The position numbers and the translations under genes were made by a program. DNA of 64,000 nt from positions 496,001 through 560,000 of the forward strand of contig NZ_JANUGZ010000004.1 of NCBI RefSeq assembly GCF_024753205.1, read 5' to 3'. The notes beneath the pieces are model-generated. The model was not told where the DNA came from. It saw nothing but the letters and a program-made list of their open reading frames with translations, and searched no databases. Position 1 is the first letter of the stretch. Each line of letters starts with the position of its first letter. This document shows positions 35,801 through 47,402 of the stretch, piece by piece. The DNA comes from Massilia aurea. GTDB taxonomy: Bacteria; Pseudomonadota; Gammaproteobacteria; Burkholderiales; Burkholderiaceae_D.

Positions 35801-35874
35801 TGGGTTCCCGCCTGCGCGGGAACGACGTGCTACGCTACCTCTGCCACGTCATTCCCGCGAAGGCGGGAATCCCA
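35801..35874. repeat. Pair of interspersed palindromic repeats
   Basis: Two GC-rich palindromes in opposite orientation: TTCCCGCCTGCGCGGGAA (35805-35822), and TTCCCGCGAAGGCGGGAA (35852-35869) with CACGTCA on its left flank. They match the common proteobacterial 'CGTCATTCCCGCGAAGGCGGGAATCC'-like class. The same family recurs at 41737-41826. Here they lie between convergent genes and could form terminator-like hairpins for both. Confidence 0.85.
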
Positions 35875-35894
35875 GTCCTGCGCCCGCCACCGAC

Positions 35895-37475
35895 CTATTT
35901 CTTCTGCCACACCTTCATCATGTCGTCCGAGCCTTGCGACCGGACCCCGTTGTCCGACAGGATTTCCTCGGTCGCATTCAGCGTTGCCTGCCGCGGCAGG
36001 ATCATCGTCTCGCCATAGCGCTGGTCGAACTTCAGCACCACCTGCTCGTCCTTCAGGTCGCGCAGCAGTGCCACCAGATGCGCCAGGCTGCGTACCGGCT
36101 TGCCATTGACCGATTCCACGACCGAGCCGAAGCGGTTGCTATAGCCGCTTACCAGCTTGTGCGGGAAGAACGGCGCGCTGATCACGACCAGCTCTTCGCG
36201 CTCGGGCGTGGGTGAATCGCCGCGCTGCGTCACGAGCGGACTGGCGTTGAATGCATACGCATTCATCCCCGGCGCGCTGCCGCTGACAAAGGCCATGAAT
36301 TCGCTGGTGGCGCGCGAGAACGCCACCGGGCCGTAGATGAAGTACGACGGATAGCCGCCGTCCAGGTCCGGGATCAGCAGCGGACGCGCGCCGGTGGCCG
36401 GCACCTCGACCTTCATCGGCTTGCCGCCCCGGATGATCGACATCGGCACCTTGCCGTTCTTCGCCACCTGCTGGATGCGGTACTGGAAGCGCACGCGCAG
36501 GCTCGAACCCAGCTTGACCATCGCCTGGTTGTCGATCGCATGCTCGCCGATGTGCGTGATGACGTCCCACTCCTTCAGCGGCCAGGCGGCGTCGGTGCGG
36601 TACGGCCGGTGCACCACCGCGCCCTCGACCGATTTATCGAGCTTCAAGTACTGGCGCAGCGCCGGGCTTTCGAGCGTCTGCACGCTGTCATGCAGCAGCG
36701 GCTTGCCGTCGTAGGTGCCGTCGGCCACGTCGCGCAGGAACAGTTCGATTTCTTCGTTGGGGATCACGTAGCCGATGCTCTGCGCATTGGTCACGTTGGC
36801 GAACGCCAGGCCGATCATGCGCTCGCCGGCGATCACCGGCCCGCCGCTGTTGCCCGGGTTGATCGGGGCGTCGATCTGGATGCGCAGGCCCGAGCTGAAC
36901 GCACCGTAGTTGACGAATTCCACGCGCGAGATGATGCCGGTGGTGGTCGAGAGCGAATTGCCGCCGACCGGGTACCCGTAGGCGAATACCTGCTGGCGCA
37001 CGTCCGGCAGCACGGCGGCGCGTGGCACCGGCGGGCGCTTGTCAAAGAACGAGGGATCGTCGAGCTCCAGCACCGCCAGATCGAGCCCGCGCGCCAGCGC
37101 GATGACCTTCGCCGACACCTTGTCGCCCGACTGGCTGGCCTGCACCTCGACCTGGCTGGCGTAACCCACCACGTGGGCGTTGGTCAGGATGCGCTTGCCC
37201 TCGATGATGACGCCGGAGCCCGTGATGGCCGCAGGGGCCGACTTGGTCCAGGGCTTGTACGGGTCGGGCCGGCGCACGGTCGCAAAAATCTTGACGACCG
37301 AGTTTTCAACGGCAGGCAGGGCGGGGGCGGGCGTGGTGGTGCGCGTTGCGGCAGGGACGGCGGGGGTGGGAACGGCAGTGGCGGAGGCCGGCTGGGCGTC
37401 TAGCGGTACTGATTCCTGAGCATGGAGCGCGCCGGAGACGGCCAGCGCGAGAACGGCGAATCGCAAAGTCTTCAT
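35895..37475 (-). CDS. Trypsin-like serine protease with PDZ domain (DegP/HtrA-related), exported
   Basis: About 526 residues from ATG 37475, preceded by AAGGAA; an in-frame start 48 bases upstream would bury the signal peptide ('TLRFAVLALAVSGALHAQ'). The catalytic triad is His101 ('TNAHVVGY'), Asp132 ('LDLAVLELDD') and Ser210 ('NPGNSGGPV'). Pro/Ala/Thr-rich linker sequence precedes the protease domain. One or two PDZ-like regions follow, the last around 'VVESVNGKPVRSLAHLVALL'. The layout resembles plant Deg/DegP-like proteases with an extra C-terminal part rather than canonical DegP. It lies downstream of the methyltransferase-like gene, with a terminator between them. Likely role: envelope protein quality control. 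Confidence 0.9.
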   Translation of the reverse strand: MKTLRFAVLALAVSGALHAQESVPLDAQPASATAVPTPAVPAATRTTTPAPALPAVENSVVKIFATVRRPDPYKPWTKSAPAAITGSGVIIEGKRILTNAHVVGYASQVEVQASQSGDKVSAKVIALARGLDLAVLELDDPSFFDKRPPVPRAAVLPDVRQQVFAYGYPVGGNSLSTTTGIISRVEFVNYGAFSSGLRIQIDAPINPGNSGGPVIAGERMIGLAFANVTNAQSIGYVIPNEEIELFLRDVADGTYDGKPLLHDSVQTLESPALRQYLKLDKSVEGAVVHRPYRTDAAWPLKEWDVITHIGEHAIDNQAMVKLGSSLRVRFQYRIQQVAKNGKVPMSIIRGGKPMKVEVPATGARPLLIPDLDGGYPSYFIYGPVAFSRATSEFMAFVSGSAPGMNAYAFNASPLVTQRGDSPTPEREELVVISAPFFPHKLVSGYSNRFGSVVESVNGKPVRSLAHLVALLRDLKDEQVVLKFDQRYGETMILPRQATLNATEEILSDNGVRSQGSDDMMKVWQKK

Positions 37476-37529
37476 GGTTTCCTTCGGTTGCGCGGGAGGG
37501 CTATCAACCGGAAGAATATACACGTGCGC

Positions 37530-37565
37530 CGCAAAAGAAAATACGGGGAAGGCCTCGGCCTTCCC
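37530..37565 (-). terminator. Intrinsic terminator after the methyltransferase-like gene
   Basis: GGGAAGGCC (37546-37554) and GGCCTTCCC (37557-37565) form a perfect 9-bp stem. On the minus strand the hairpin is followed by a T-rich stretch (TATTTTCTTTT). It lies 16 bp after the stop of the gene at 37582. Confidence 0.75.
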
Positions 37566-37581
37566 AGGTCATGCAGGCTGC

Positions 37582-38367
<786 letters not shown>

Positions 38368-38719
38368 CGTGCGAGGTCTCCGTGATGGTTGACGACGGGC
38401 GGTGCGCCGTCGTCGCTGCGCTGATGATCCGGGAGGCGCGGCGCACAGTCAAGCGTTCGTCACATATGCATAGGCGCAGGGCGTTTTCGCCAGTAATGGC
38501 GGCCTGCAAGGTGCGCGAGCTTCTACGCAAAGTACGTACATATTTGTGCATTGAGGTGGCACAACAATTGCCTATTCAAAAGCTTAACTTACTGCTATGG
38601 TTGAGCGGTTTGTCACGTTTTCATCTGTCATAAAACCAAAGCATAAGAGCTGTAATTACAAGAGCGGCCCGAGCTGTTCGCGGAACCGCTGCCCGGACGA
38701 AGGTTATTCAGGAGATCTC
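38368..38719. other. Divergent intergenic region upstream of the tld operon
   Basis: 352 bp between the minus-strand methyltransferase-like gene and the first TldD gene. The right half (about 38540-38680) is AT-rich and probably holds the operon promoter, but I find no hexamer pair with good spacing. An isolated CTGTCATAAAAC resembles half of a Pho box; a second half is missing. No small ORF with a ribosome site was seen. Confidence 0.5.
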
Positions 38720-40354
<1,635 letters not shown>

Positions 40355-40366
40355 GCAGGGGCGCAC

Positions 40367-41701
40367 ATGAGTATCTTGACCCAGGAACAAACCAAACGCA
40401 TCACCGACCGCGTGCTCTCGCTGAGCAAAGCCGATGAATGCATTGTCAACATCGAGGGCAACCGGATCGGCAATATCCGCTTCGCGCGCAACGCTGTCTC
40501 GACTGCCGGCCTGGCCGACGACACCCGCATCCAGGTGCAGGTCGCCTTCGGTAAAAAGCAGGGCACCGCCACCATCAACGAATTCGACGACAAGTCGATC
40601 GAGCGCGCGGTGCGCCGCGCCGAGGACCTGGCGCGCCTGGCGCCGGACAACCCGGAATTCATCCCGGCCATCGCCAAGACCGCGTACAAGCCATCGGATA
40701 CGTTCGTGCAGAAGACCGCCGACATCGATCCGGAATACCGCGCGCAGGCTGCGGCCTATGCGATCGAAGGCTGCCGCAAGCGCGGCCTGGTGTCGGCCGG
40801 CTTCTTCACCGACCGCACCAGCTTCCAGACCATCGCCAACTCGAATGGCCTGTTCGGCCACCAGAACGCAAGCTCGCTCGACTTCACGCTGACCGTGCGC
40901 ACCGAAGACGGCCGCGGTTCGGGCTGGGTCAAGCGCTCGGCGCGCGACGCCGCAAAATTCGATCCGCGCGAAGCGGCCGAAATCGCGATCGAGAAAGCAC
41001 TGCGCTCGGTCGACGCCAAGGCACTGGAACCGGGCCGCTACACGGTCATCATGGAACCGGCCGCCACGTCCGATCTGCTCAGCTTCATGCTGGGTGGCTT
41101 CGATGCGCGCCGCGCCGACGAGGGCCGCAGCTTCCTGTCGAAAGCCGGCGGCAAGAACCGCCTGGGCGACAAGCTGTTCGACCAGCAGGTCAATATCTGG
41201 TCCGACCCGTGGGACAAGGATGTCGCGGTGCTGCCGTGGGACGACAACATGCTGCCGCGCGAGCGCGTGGAGCTGGTCAAGGACGGCAAGATCAATGCGC
41301 TGGACTACTCGCGCTTCTGGGCGCAGCAAAAGAACCAGCGCGCAGTGGGCGCGGCCGGCAACATCATCATGGCCGGCACCAACAAGACCACCGAAGAACT
41401 GATCGCCAATACCAAAAAGGGTGTGCTGGTCACGCGCACCTGGTATATCCGCATGGTCGATCCGCAATCGGTGCTGCTCACGGGCCTGACGCGCGACGGC
41501 ACGTTCTACGTTGAAAATGGCAAGATCAAGCACCCGATCAAGAACTTCCGTTTCAACGAAAGCCCGGTGTCGATGCTGAACAATATCGAGGAAATCGGCA
41601 AGCCGGTGGTCATCGGCGCCGATGAAGCACGCTACTCGATGCTGATCCCGTCGATGAAGATCCGCGACTTCAACTTCACGTCGCTGTCGGACGCGGTGTA
41701 A
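40367..41701 (+). CDS. TldE/PmbA-family partner protein (first copy)
   Basis: 444 residues of the TldD/PmbA superfamily without the HExxxH site, as expected for the non-catalytic TldE subunit. It starts directly with the folded domain ('QEQTKRITDRVLSLSKAD') and has no signal peptide. Family features are the N-terminal 'RIGNIRFARNAVSTAG', 'GRGSGWVKRSARDAAKF', 'LEPGRYTVIMEPAATSDLL' and the C-terminal 'GKIKHPIKNFRFNESPV'. It sits 12 bp after TldD copy 1. Because TldD carries a Tat signal and this protein carries none, either the complex is exported together by Tat 'hitchhiking' or the two act in different compartments. Confidence 0.9.
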   Translation: MSILTQEQTKRITDRVLSLSKADECIVNIEGNRIGNIRFARNAVSTAGLADDTRIQVQVAFGKKQGTATINEFDDKSIERAVRRAEDLARLAPDNPEFIPAIAKTAYKPSDTFVQKTADIDPEYRAQAAAYAIEGCRKRGLVSAGFFTDRTSFQTIANSNGLFGHQNASSLDFTLTVRTEDGRGSGWVKRSARDAAKFDPREAAEIAIEKALRSVDAKALEPGRYTVIMEPAATSDLLSFMLGGFDARRADEGRSFLSKAGGKNRLGDKLFDQQVNIWSDPWDKDVAVLPWDDNMLPRERVELVKDGKINALDYSRFWAQQKNQRAVGAAGNIIMAGTNKTTEELIANTKKGVLVTRTWYIRMVDPQSVLLTGLTRDGTFYVENGKIKHPIKNFRFNESPVSMLNNIEEIGKPVVIGADEARYSMLIPSMKIRDFNFTSLSDAV

Positions 41702-41736
41702 GTATCAGTAGCCTGGAGCCAGGCCCGCACCTTCCG

Positions 41737-41826
41737 CACGTCATCCCCGCGAAGGCGGGGATCCAAGTCCGCAGAGCAGTCGCAATGCATGCAAGCTTGG
41801 GTTCCCGCCTCCGCGGGAACGACGTG
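41737..41826. repeat. Pair of interspersed palindromic repeats between the two tld pairs
   Basis: TCCCCGCGAAGGCGGGGA (41744-41761, with CACGTCA on the left) and TTCCCGCCTCCGCGGGAA (41802-41819, followed by CGACGTG) are the same family and inverted arrangement as 35801-35874. They fill the 163-bp gap between TldE copy 1 and TldD copy 2. They could stabilise the upstream mRNA or reduce read-through. Confidence 0.85.
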
Positions 41827-41864
41827 CAGGCGCTCACGCGAGCGCAAACGTAAACGGATAACTC

Positions 41865-43502
41865 ATGGAACGTCGACAATTCCTGCATATCGGCGCCGGC
41901 ACCGCTGGCGCCATCTTCATTCCGGTCTTTGGCAACGCGATCGCGGCCGAAGACCTGCTCAACCCGATGGCGGCAAGCGCCAAGAAAGCCCTGGCCGACA
42001 CCGCGATGAACGCGGCGACGCAAGCCGGCGCGTCGTACTGCGACGTGCGCATCGGGCGCTACCTGAACCAGTTCGTCATCACGCGTGACCTGAACGTCGA
42101 GAGCATCAACAACACCGAATCGAGCGGCGTCGGCGTGCGCGTGATCGCCGGCGGCGCCTACGGCTTCGCCTCGACCAACGACATGACGACCGACGGCGTT
42201 GCCGGCGCCGCGCGCCAGGCCGTGGCGATTGCCAAGGCCAACGCCAAACTGCAGACCGAGCCGGTGCGCCTGGCGCCCGTCAAGGGCGTCGGTGAAGTGG
42301 CATGGGCCACGCCGCTCAAGAAGGACTGGCGCACGATTCCGGTCAAGGAAAAGGCCGACATGCTGATCGCCGCCAACAAGGCGGGCCTGGATGCGGGCGC
42401 GAACTTCATGACCGCGTCGCTCTTCCAGATCAACCAGCAAAAGTATTTTGCCTCGACCGACGGCTCGTACATCGACCAGGACATCCACCGCCTGTGGGCG
42501 CCGATCAATGCCACCGCCGTCGACAAGAAGAGCGGCAAGTTCCGCTCGCGCGGCGGGCTGGGCGCCCCGGCGTCGATGGGCTATGAATACTTCGACGCGC
42601 GCGCCGAGAACAAGGTGCGCGCCGCCGGCGGCGTCACGAGCCTGTACAAGAACGCCTACGACATCATTGAAGACGCCCGCATGGCCGGCAAGCAGGCACG
42701 CGAAAAGCTGTCGGCCAAGTCGGTCGAACCGGGCAAGTACGACCTGGTTCTGAGCCCCGAACACCTGTTCCTGACGATCCACGAAAACGTCGGCCACCCA
42801 ACGGAACTGGACCGCGTGCTCGGTTACGAAGCCAACTACGCGGGCACCAGCTTCGCGGGCCTCGACAAGTGGCAGACGAAGGCGTTCAAATACGGCGCCG
42901 AGCGCGTCAATTTTGTGGCGGACCGCACCACGCCAGGCTCGCTGGGCCTGATCGGCTACGACGATGAAGGCGTCGCGGCCAAGAAGTGGGACATCATCCG
43001 CAACGGCGTCCTGGTGAACTACCAGGCCACGCGCGACCAGGCCCACATCATCGGCGAGAAGGAATCGCACGGCTGCTCGTACGCCGACAGCTGGAGCACG
43101 GTGCAATTCCAGCGCATGCCGAACGTGTCGCTCGAGCCGGGCAAGAGCCGGCTCACCCCGGATGAGATGGTGGCCGACGTCAAGAAGGGCATCTATATCC
43201 TGGGCCGCGGTTCGTACTCGATCGACCAGCAGCGCTACAACTTCCAGTTCGGCGGCACGCTGTATTACGAGATCAAGAATGGCAAGATCACGAACCCGCT
43301 GGAAGACGTGGCCTACCAGGCCAACACGCAGGAATTCTGGAATGCCTGTACGGCGATCTGCGACGAGCGCGATTGGCGCATGGGCGGGTCCTTCTTCGAT
43401 GGCAAGGGCCAGCCAAGCCAGGTGAGCGCCGTGTCGCACGGGTCGAGCACCACGCGCTTCAACGGCATCAATGTCATCAACACCGCACGCAAGATCGGCT
43501 GA
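41865..43502 (+). CDS. TldD-family metallopeptidase with Tat signal (second copy)
   Basis: 545 residues, closely similar by eye to the copy at 38720 over its full length, so a tandem duplicate. Tat signal 'MERRQFLHIGAG' with a hydrophobic core ending 'NAIAAED'. Active site 'IHENVGHPTELD' (His306, Glu307, His311). As in copy 1, the position of the E. coli metal-binding Cys is Asp512 ('FDGKGQPSQ'). The most divergent regions are the signal peptide and short surface stretches, suggesting different substrates rather than redundancy. Its TldE partner follows after 10 bp. Confidence 0.92.
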   Translation: MERRQFLHIGAGTAGAIFIPVFGNAIAAEDLLNPMAASAKKALADTAMNAATQAGASYCDVRIGRYLNQFVITRDLNVESINNTESSGVGVRVIAGGAYGFASTNDMTTDGVAGAARQAVAIAKANAKLQTEPVRLAPVKGVGEVAWATPLKKDWRTIPVKEKADMLIAANKAGLDAGANFMTASLFQINQQKYFASTDGSYIDQDIHRLWAPINATAVDKKSGKFRSRGGLGAPASMGYEYFDARAENKVRAAGGVTSLYKNAYDIIEDARMAGKQAREKLSAKSVEPGKYDLVLSPEHLFLTIHENVGHPTELDRVLGYEANYAGTSFAGLDKWQTKAFKYGAERVNFVADRTTPGSLGLIGYDDEGVAAKKWDIIRNGVLVNYQATRDQAHIIGEKESHGCSYADSWSTVQFQRMPNVSLEPGKSRLTPDEMVADVKKGIYILGRGSYSIDQQRYNFQFGGTLYYEIKNGKITNPLEDVAYQANTQEFWNACTAICDERDWRMGGSFFDGKGQPSQVSAVSHGSSTTRFNGINVINTARKIG

Positions 43503-43512
43503 GGAAATCAAG

Positions 43513-44850
43513 ATGAAAGCGCTCAATCAGGACCAAGCAAAACGCATCACCGACCGCGTGCTCGCCATGTCGAAAGCCGACGAGTGCACCGTGTCGATCG
43601 AAGGCAGCCGTGTGGGCAACGTGCGCTTTGCGCGCAACAGCGTCTCGACCGCCGGCCTGACCGAAGACATGCAGCTCGTCGTGCGCGTGGCCTTCGGCAA
43701 ACGCAGCGGCACCGCGACCGTCAACGAATTCGACGACAAGTCGCTGGAAAAAGCCGTCCGCCGCGCCGAAGAACTGGCGCGCCTGTCGCCGGAAAACCCG
43801 GAGTTCATGCCGGCGATCTCCAGGCAGGCCTACCGCGCCAGCAGCACCTTCGTGCCGGCCACCGCGGCGATCGACCCGGACTTCCGCGCTTCGGTCGCGG
43901 CCACCAGCATCGAGATGGCGCGCGCCAAGAAACTCGTCACGGCGGGCTTCTTCACCGACAGCACGCGCTTTTCGACGATCGCCAATTCGAACGGCGTGTT
44001 CGGCCACCAGGATTTCACCGACCTGTCGTTCAGCCTCACCGCGCGCACCGAAGACGGCCGCGGGTCGGGCTGGGTCACCCGCGCCGCCGTCGATGCGGCG
44101 CGCTTCGATGCGCGTGAAGCATCCGAGGTCGCCATCGAAAAGGCGCTGCGTTCGGTCGACGCCCGCGCGCTGGAACCGGGCCGCTACACGGTGATCCTGG
44201 AGCCGGCGGCGACATCGGAAATCCTGGGCAATATGTTCAGCGCGTTCTCGGCCCGTTCGGCCGATGAAGGCCGCAGCTTCCTGGCCAAAAAGGGCGGGGG
44301 CAACCGCCTGGGCGACAAGCTGTTCGACAGCCAGGTCAATGTCTGGGCCGACCCATGGGACAAGGACGTACCGGTTGCGCCATGGGATAACGAATCGCTG
44401 CTGCCGCGCGAGCGCACCCAGTTGATCAAGGATGGCCGCATCGCCTCGCTGGACTATTCGCGCTACTGGGCGCAAAAGACGGGCAAGCGCGCCACCGCGG
44501 AACACGGCAACATGATCATGGCGGGCGGCACCAAGTCGCTGGAAGAGCTGATCGAGGGGACCAAGAAGGGCATCGTCGTCACGCGCACCTGGTATATCCG
44601 CATGGTCGATCCACAGTCGCTGCTGCTCACCGGCCTGACCCGCGACGGCACGTTCTACGTCGAAAACGGCAAGATCAAGTACCCGCTCAAGAACTTCCGC
44701 TTCAACGAGAGCCCGGTCACGATCCTGAATAACATCGATGAACTGGGCAAGCCGCAGATCATCGGTGGCGACGAGGTGCCGTTCCAGATGGTGCTGCCGC
44801 CGATGAAGGTGCGCGACTTCAACTTCACGTCGCTGTCGGACGCGGTCTGA
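43513..44850 (+). CDS. TldE/PmbA-family partner protein (second copy)
   Basis: 445 residues from ATG 43513, which has GAGGAA seven bases upstream; an in-frame start at 43471 lies inside the previous gene. Same architecture as the first TldE copy ('RVGNVRFARNSVSTAG', 'GRGSGWVTRAAVDAARF', 'EPGRYTVILEPAATSEIL') and no HExxxH motif or signal peptide. It should form the heteromeric peptidase with TldD copy 2. It is followed after 15 bp by the DUF4159 gene, tying the peptidases to the MoxR module. Confidence 0.9.
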   Translation: MKALNQDQAKRITDRVLAMSKADECTVSIEGSRVGNVRFARNSVSTAGLTEDMQLVVRVAFGKRSGTATVNEFDDKSLEKAVRRAEELARLSPENPEFMPAISRQAYRASSTFVPATAAIDPDFRASVAATSIEMARAKKLVTAGFFTDSTRFSTIANSNGVFGHQDFTDLSFSLTARTEDGRGSGWVTRAAVDAARFDAREASEVAIEKALRSVDARALEPGRYTVILEPAATSEILGNMFSAFSARSADEGRSFLAKKGGGNRLGDKLFDSQVNVWADPWDKDVPVAPWDNESLLPRERTQLIKDGRIASLDYSRYWAQKTGKRATAEHGNMIMAGGTKSLEELIEGTKKGIVVTRTWYIRMVDPQSLLLTGLTRDGTFYVENGKIKYPLKNFRFNESPVTILNNIDELGKPQIIGGDEVPFQMVLPPMKVRDFNFTSLSDAV

Positions 44851-44865
44851 CGGTCGGGCGCAACC

Positions 44866-45489
44866 ATGGCCAGTTTTGACTTCTACTTCACGCGCCTGAT
44901 GTACGAATCGGGCAACTGGGACGTGGATGTCCGCATGCCGAGCAACGTGCTGAACTCGCTGGTGGAGTACACCACGCTGCGGGTCGATACGACGGAACGC
45001 ATGGTGGCCTTGTCCGACCCGAAGATGCTGCAGGCCCCGTTCTGCTACCTGGCCGGCCACAAGCTGGTGCAGTTCACCCCTGCGGAGCGGCGCAACTTCG
45101 AACAGTACGTGCGTGGCGGCGGTTTTGTTTTTGTGGACGACTGCAACCACGACATCGACGGCCTGTTTGCCAAGTCGTTCGAGGCCGAGATGGCGAAGAT
45201 CTTCGGCTTGAACGCGCTGAAGAAAATCCCGAACAAGCACCCGCTGTACTCGTGCTTCTTCAAGTTCGAGGACGGCCCCCCCACGACCGGCATGGAGCTC
45301 AATGGCTGGGGAGACGATCTGGTGCACGAGTACCTGAAGGCGATCGAGATTGGCGGGCGCGTGCGCGTGCTGTACTCGAACAAGGACTATGGCTGCGAAT
45401 GGGACTACGACTTTCGCAACAAGCGATTTCTGGCGGTGGACAACACCCGCTTTGCAGTGAACATCATTCAATATGCGTTGGGAGCATGA
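44866..45489 (+). CDS. DUF4159 domain protein
   Basis: 207 residues, whole-length DUF4159. Typical features are 'FYFTRLMYESGNWDVD' near the start, 'FVFVDDCNHDIDGLF' in the middle and 'LYSNKDYGCEWDYD' near the end, with a flavodoxin/GATase-like core. In many bacteria these proteins are exported and encoded with MoxR, DUF58 and BatA genes. Here no signal peptide is present. Function is unknown. It is 15 bp from TldE copy 2 and 3 bp from the MoxR gene. Confidence 0.85.
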   Translation: MASFDFYFTRLMYESGNWDVDVRMPSNVLNSLVEYTTLRVDTTERMVALSDPKMLQAPFCYLAGHKLVQFTPAERRNFEQYVRGGGFVFVDDCNHDIDGLFAKSFEAEMAKIFGLNALKKIPNKHPLYSCFFKFEDGPPTTGMELNGWGDDLVHEYLKAIEIGGRVRVLYSNKDYGCEWDYDFRNKRFLAVDNTRFAVNIIQYALGA

Positions 45490-45492
45490 CCA

Positions 45493-46497
45493 GTGGCTGA
45501 CAGTAATTCGATAGCGTGGGACGAACAGGAAATCGCTGCACTGACGGCGAAAGTGGGCGAGCTCAAAGCCAGCATGGCGCGCGTGATCATCGGCCAGGAA
45601 GACGTCGTCAACCTGCTCGTCACGTGCCTGCTGGCCGGTGGCCACGCGCTGGTCGAAGGCGTGCCGGGGCTGGGCAAGACGCTGCTCGTGAAATCCCTGG
45701 CGCAGGCCACCGACATGCAGTTCAGGCGCGTGCAGTTCACGCCCGACCTGATGCCGTCGGATATCGTCGGCACCGAGATCCTCGAGGAAGACCAGGCCAC
45801 GCGCCAGCGCGCATTCCGCTTCCAGCCTGGCCCGGTGTTCACGCAAGTGCTACTGGCCGACGAGATCAACCGCGCGCCCCCAAAAACGCAGTCGGCGCTG
45901 CTCGAGGCGATGCAGGAGCGGTCGGTCACCTTCGCCGGCCAGACGCATAAGCTGCCACGGCCCTTCTTTGTTTTGGCGACGCAGAACCCGATCGAGCAGG
46001 CTGGTACGTATCCGCTGCCGGAAGCGCAGCTGGACCGCTTCCTGCTGCGCATCGATGTCGTGTACCCGACCGAAGACGAAGAAGTGCTGATGGTCTCGCG
46101 CACGACGCATGCCGGCTTGCAGGACGCCGAGCCGGTGATGGATGTCGCCACGCTGCTGCGCCTGCAGCAGCTGGTGCGCGACATCGAGATTGGTGACCAT
46201 CTGGTGCGCTATGCCACGCGCCTGGTACGCGCCACGCGCCCGAGCGAGACCACGGTCGATGCGGTGAAAAAGCACATCGGCTGGGGCGCCGGGCCGCGCG
46301 CCGGTCAGGCGCTGGTGCTGGCGTCGAAAGCACGCGCGCTGATGCAGGGTCGGCTGGCCGTGACGCGAGACGACATCGGCGCGATGCTGCTGCCAGTGCT
46401 GGCGCACCGCGTGCTGCGCAACTTCGAGGCCGAAGCCGATGGCATCGCCATTGCAGACGTGTTGCAGGCGCTGCAGCGCGAGATCAAGGTAGCGTAA
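45493..46497 (+). CDS. MoxR-family AAA+ ATPase
   Basis: 334 residues. Walker A 'GVPGLGKT', Walker B 'VLLADEINRAPPK', sensor 1 'ATQNPIEQ' and the MoxR-type 'GTYPLPEAQLDRFLLRI' are all intact. A C-terminal helical lid follows ('RAGQALVLASKARAL'). MoxR ATPases work with von Willebrand A-type partners as chaperones that insert cofactors or activate protein complexes. The start is GTG at 45493, with GGAG of 'GGGAGC' just upstream. Its DUF58 partner is 14 bp downstream. Given the upstream Tld pairs, activation or assembly of those peptidases is a reasonable inference. Confidence 0.95.
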   Translation: MADSNSIAWDEQEIAALTAKVGELKASMARVIIGQEDVVNLLVTCLLAGGHALVEGVPGLGKTLLVKSLAQATDMQFRRVQFTPDLMPSDIVGTEILEEDQATRQRAFRFQPGPVFTQVLLADEINRAPPKTQSALLEAMQERSVTFAGQTHKLPRPFFVLATQNPIEQAGTYPLPEAQLDRFLLRIDVVYPTEDEEVLMVSRTTHAGLQDAEPVMDVATLLRLQQLVRDIEIGDHLVRYATRLVRATRPSETTVDAVKKHIGWGAGPRAGQALVLASKARALMQGRLAVTRDDIGAMLLPVLAHRVLRNFEAEADGIAIADVLQALQREIKVA

Positions 46498-46511
46498 TTG
46501 GCGATCGCAAA

Positions 46512-47396
46512 ATGTCGTCCGTGAACCCGGCGCTGATCGCGCACACGACCAGGCTCGATCTCGTGATCCGTCACGTGCTGGCCGGACTCGGGCACGGCAT
46601 CCACGCGGGGCGCGAGCGCGGGGCCGGTGTCGAGTTTTCCGAGTACCGCTCGTACGTGCCGGGTGACGAGTGGCGCCGCGTCGACTGGAAGCTGGCCGCG
46701 CGTGCCGACCGTTATTTTGTGCGTGAGGCAGAGCGCGACAGCCACGTGGCCGTCTGGCTGATCCTCGACGCCAGTGCGTCGATGGCCGAACCGAGCCGCA
46801 GCATTGAGGGCATCGATAAACTGACCTGTGCACGCACGCTGCTGGCCTGCGTCGCCGCCATCGCGCAGCGCCAGGGCGATGCGTTCGGCCTGGTGATCCT
46901 GAGCGACGGCAAGGTGACGTTCACGCCCGCCAATCGCGGCCCGCGCCATCTGCAGCGCGTGCTGGCGCAGTTGCAGCGCGCCACGCCTGCCGGCCAGTTG
47001 CCGGACGCCGCAACGCTCAAGGCCAGCCTGCACTTTGCCCTCTCGCCCAGCGCGATCTATGCGGCGAGCGACTTGCTCGACTGGCCGTCGCCGCTGTCGC
47101 TGGCCTTGACCCGGCTGCGCCAGATGCGCCACGACGTGCGCGTGCTGTGCCTGCAGACGCAGGCCGAGATCGACGCCAGCTTCCCGGACACGCAGGCGTA
47201 CCGTGACCCCGAGCATGAAGAAGGGGTGTTCCGTTTTGGCGCCGACCTGAAGGAAGGCTACCGCCGCAACCGCATGGAACACTTCGATCGGGTGACGGCC
47301 CAGTGCCGCAGGAATGACATGCCGTTGACGCTGGCCGCCATCGAACAGGCGCCGGGCGACGTGCTGCGGCGCTGGCTGCGCCGGCCATCGAGGTAA
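46512..47396 (+). CDS. DUF58 domain protein (VWA-like MoxR partner)
   Basis: 294 residues. The DUF58 signature is 'YVPGDEWRRVDWKLAARADR' followed by a VWA-like MIDAS segment 'LILDASASM'. This is the usual genetic partner of MoxR ATPases and is thought to present or bind the client. There is no membrane helix, unlike longer DUF58 proteins with N-terminal helices. It lies between the MoxR and BatA-type genes, 6 bp from the latter. Confidence 0.92.
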   Translation: MSSVNPALIAHTTRLDLVIRHVLAGLGHGIHAGRERGAGVEFSEYRSYVPGDEWRRVDWKLAARADRYFVREAERDSHVAVWLILDASASMAEPSRSIEGIDKLTCARTLLACVAAIAQRQGDAFGLVILSDGKVTFTPANRGPRHLQRVLAQLQRATPAGQLPDAATLKASLHFALSPSAIYAASDLLDWPSPLSLALTRLRQMRHDVRVLCLQTQAEIDASFPDTQAYRDPEHEEGVFRFGADLKEGYRRNRMEHFDRVTAQCRRNDMPLTLAAIEQAPGDVLRRWLRRPSR

Positions 47397-47402
47397 TCGC
47401 CC

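Noticed and set aside
38622-38642. CTGTCATAAAAC resembling a PhoB box upstream of the tld locus
   Set aside because: Only one half matches; the second direct repeat at 11-bp spacing is absent.
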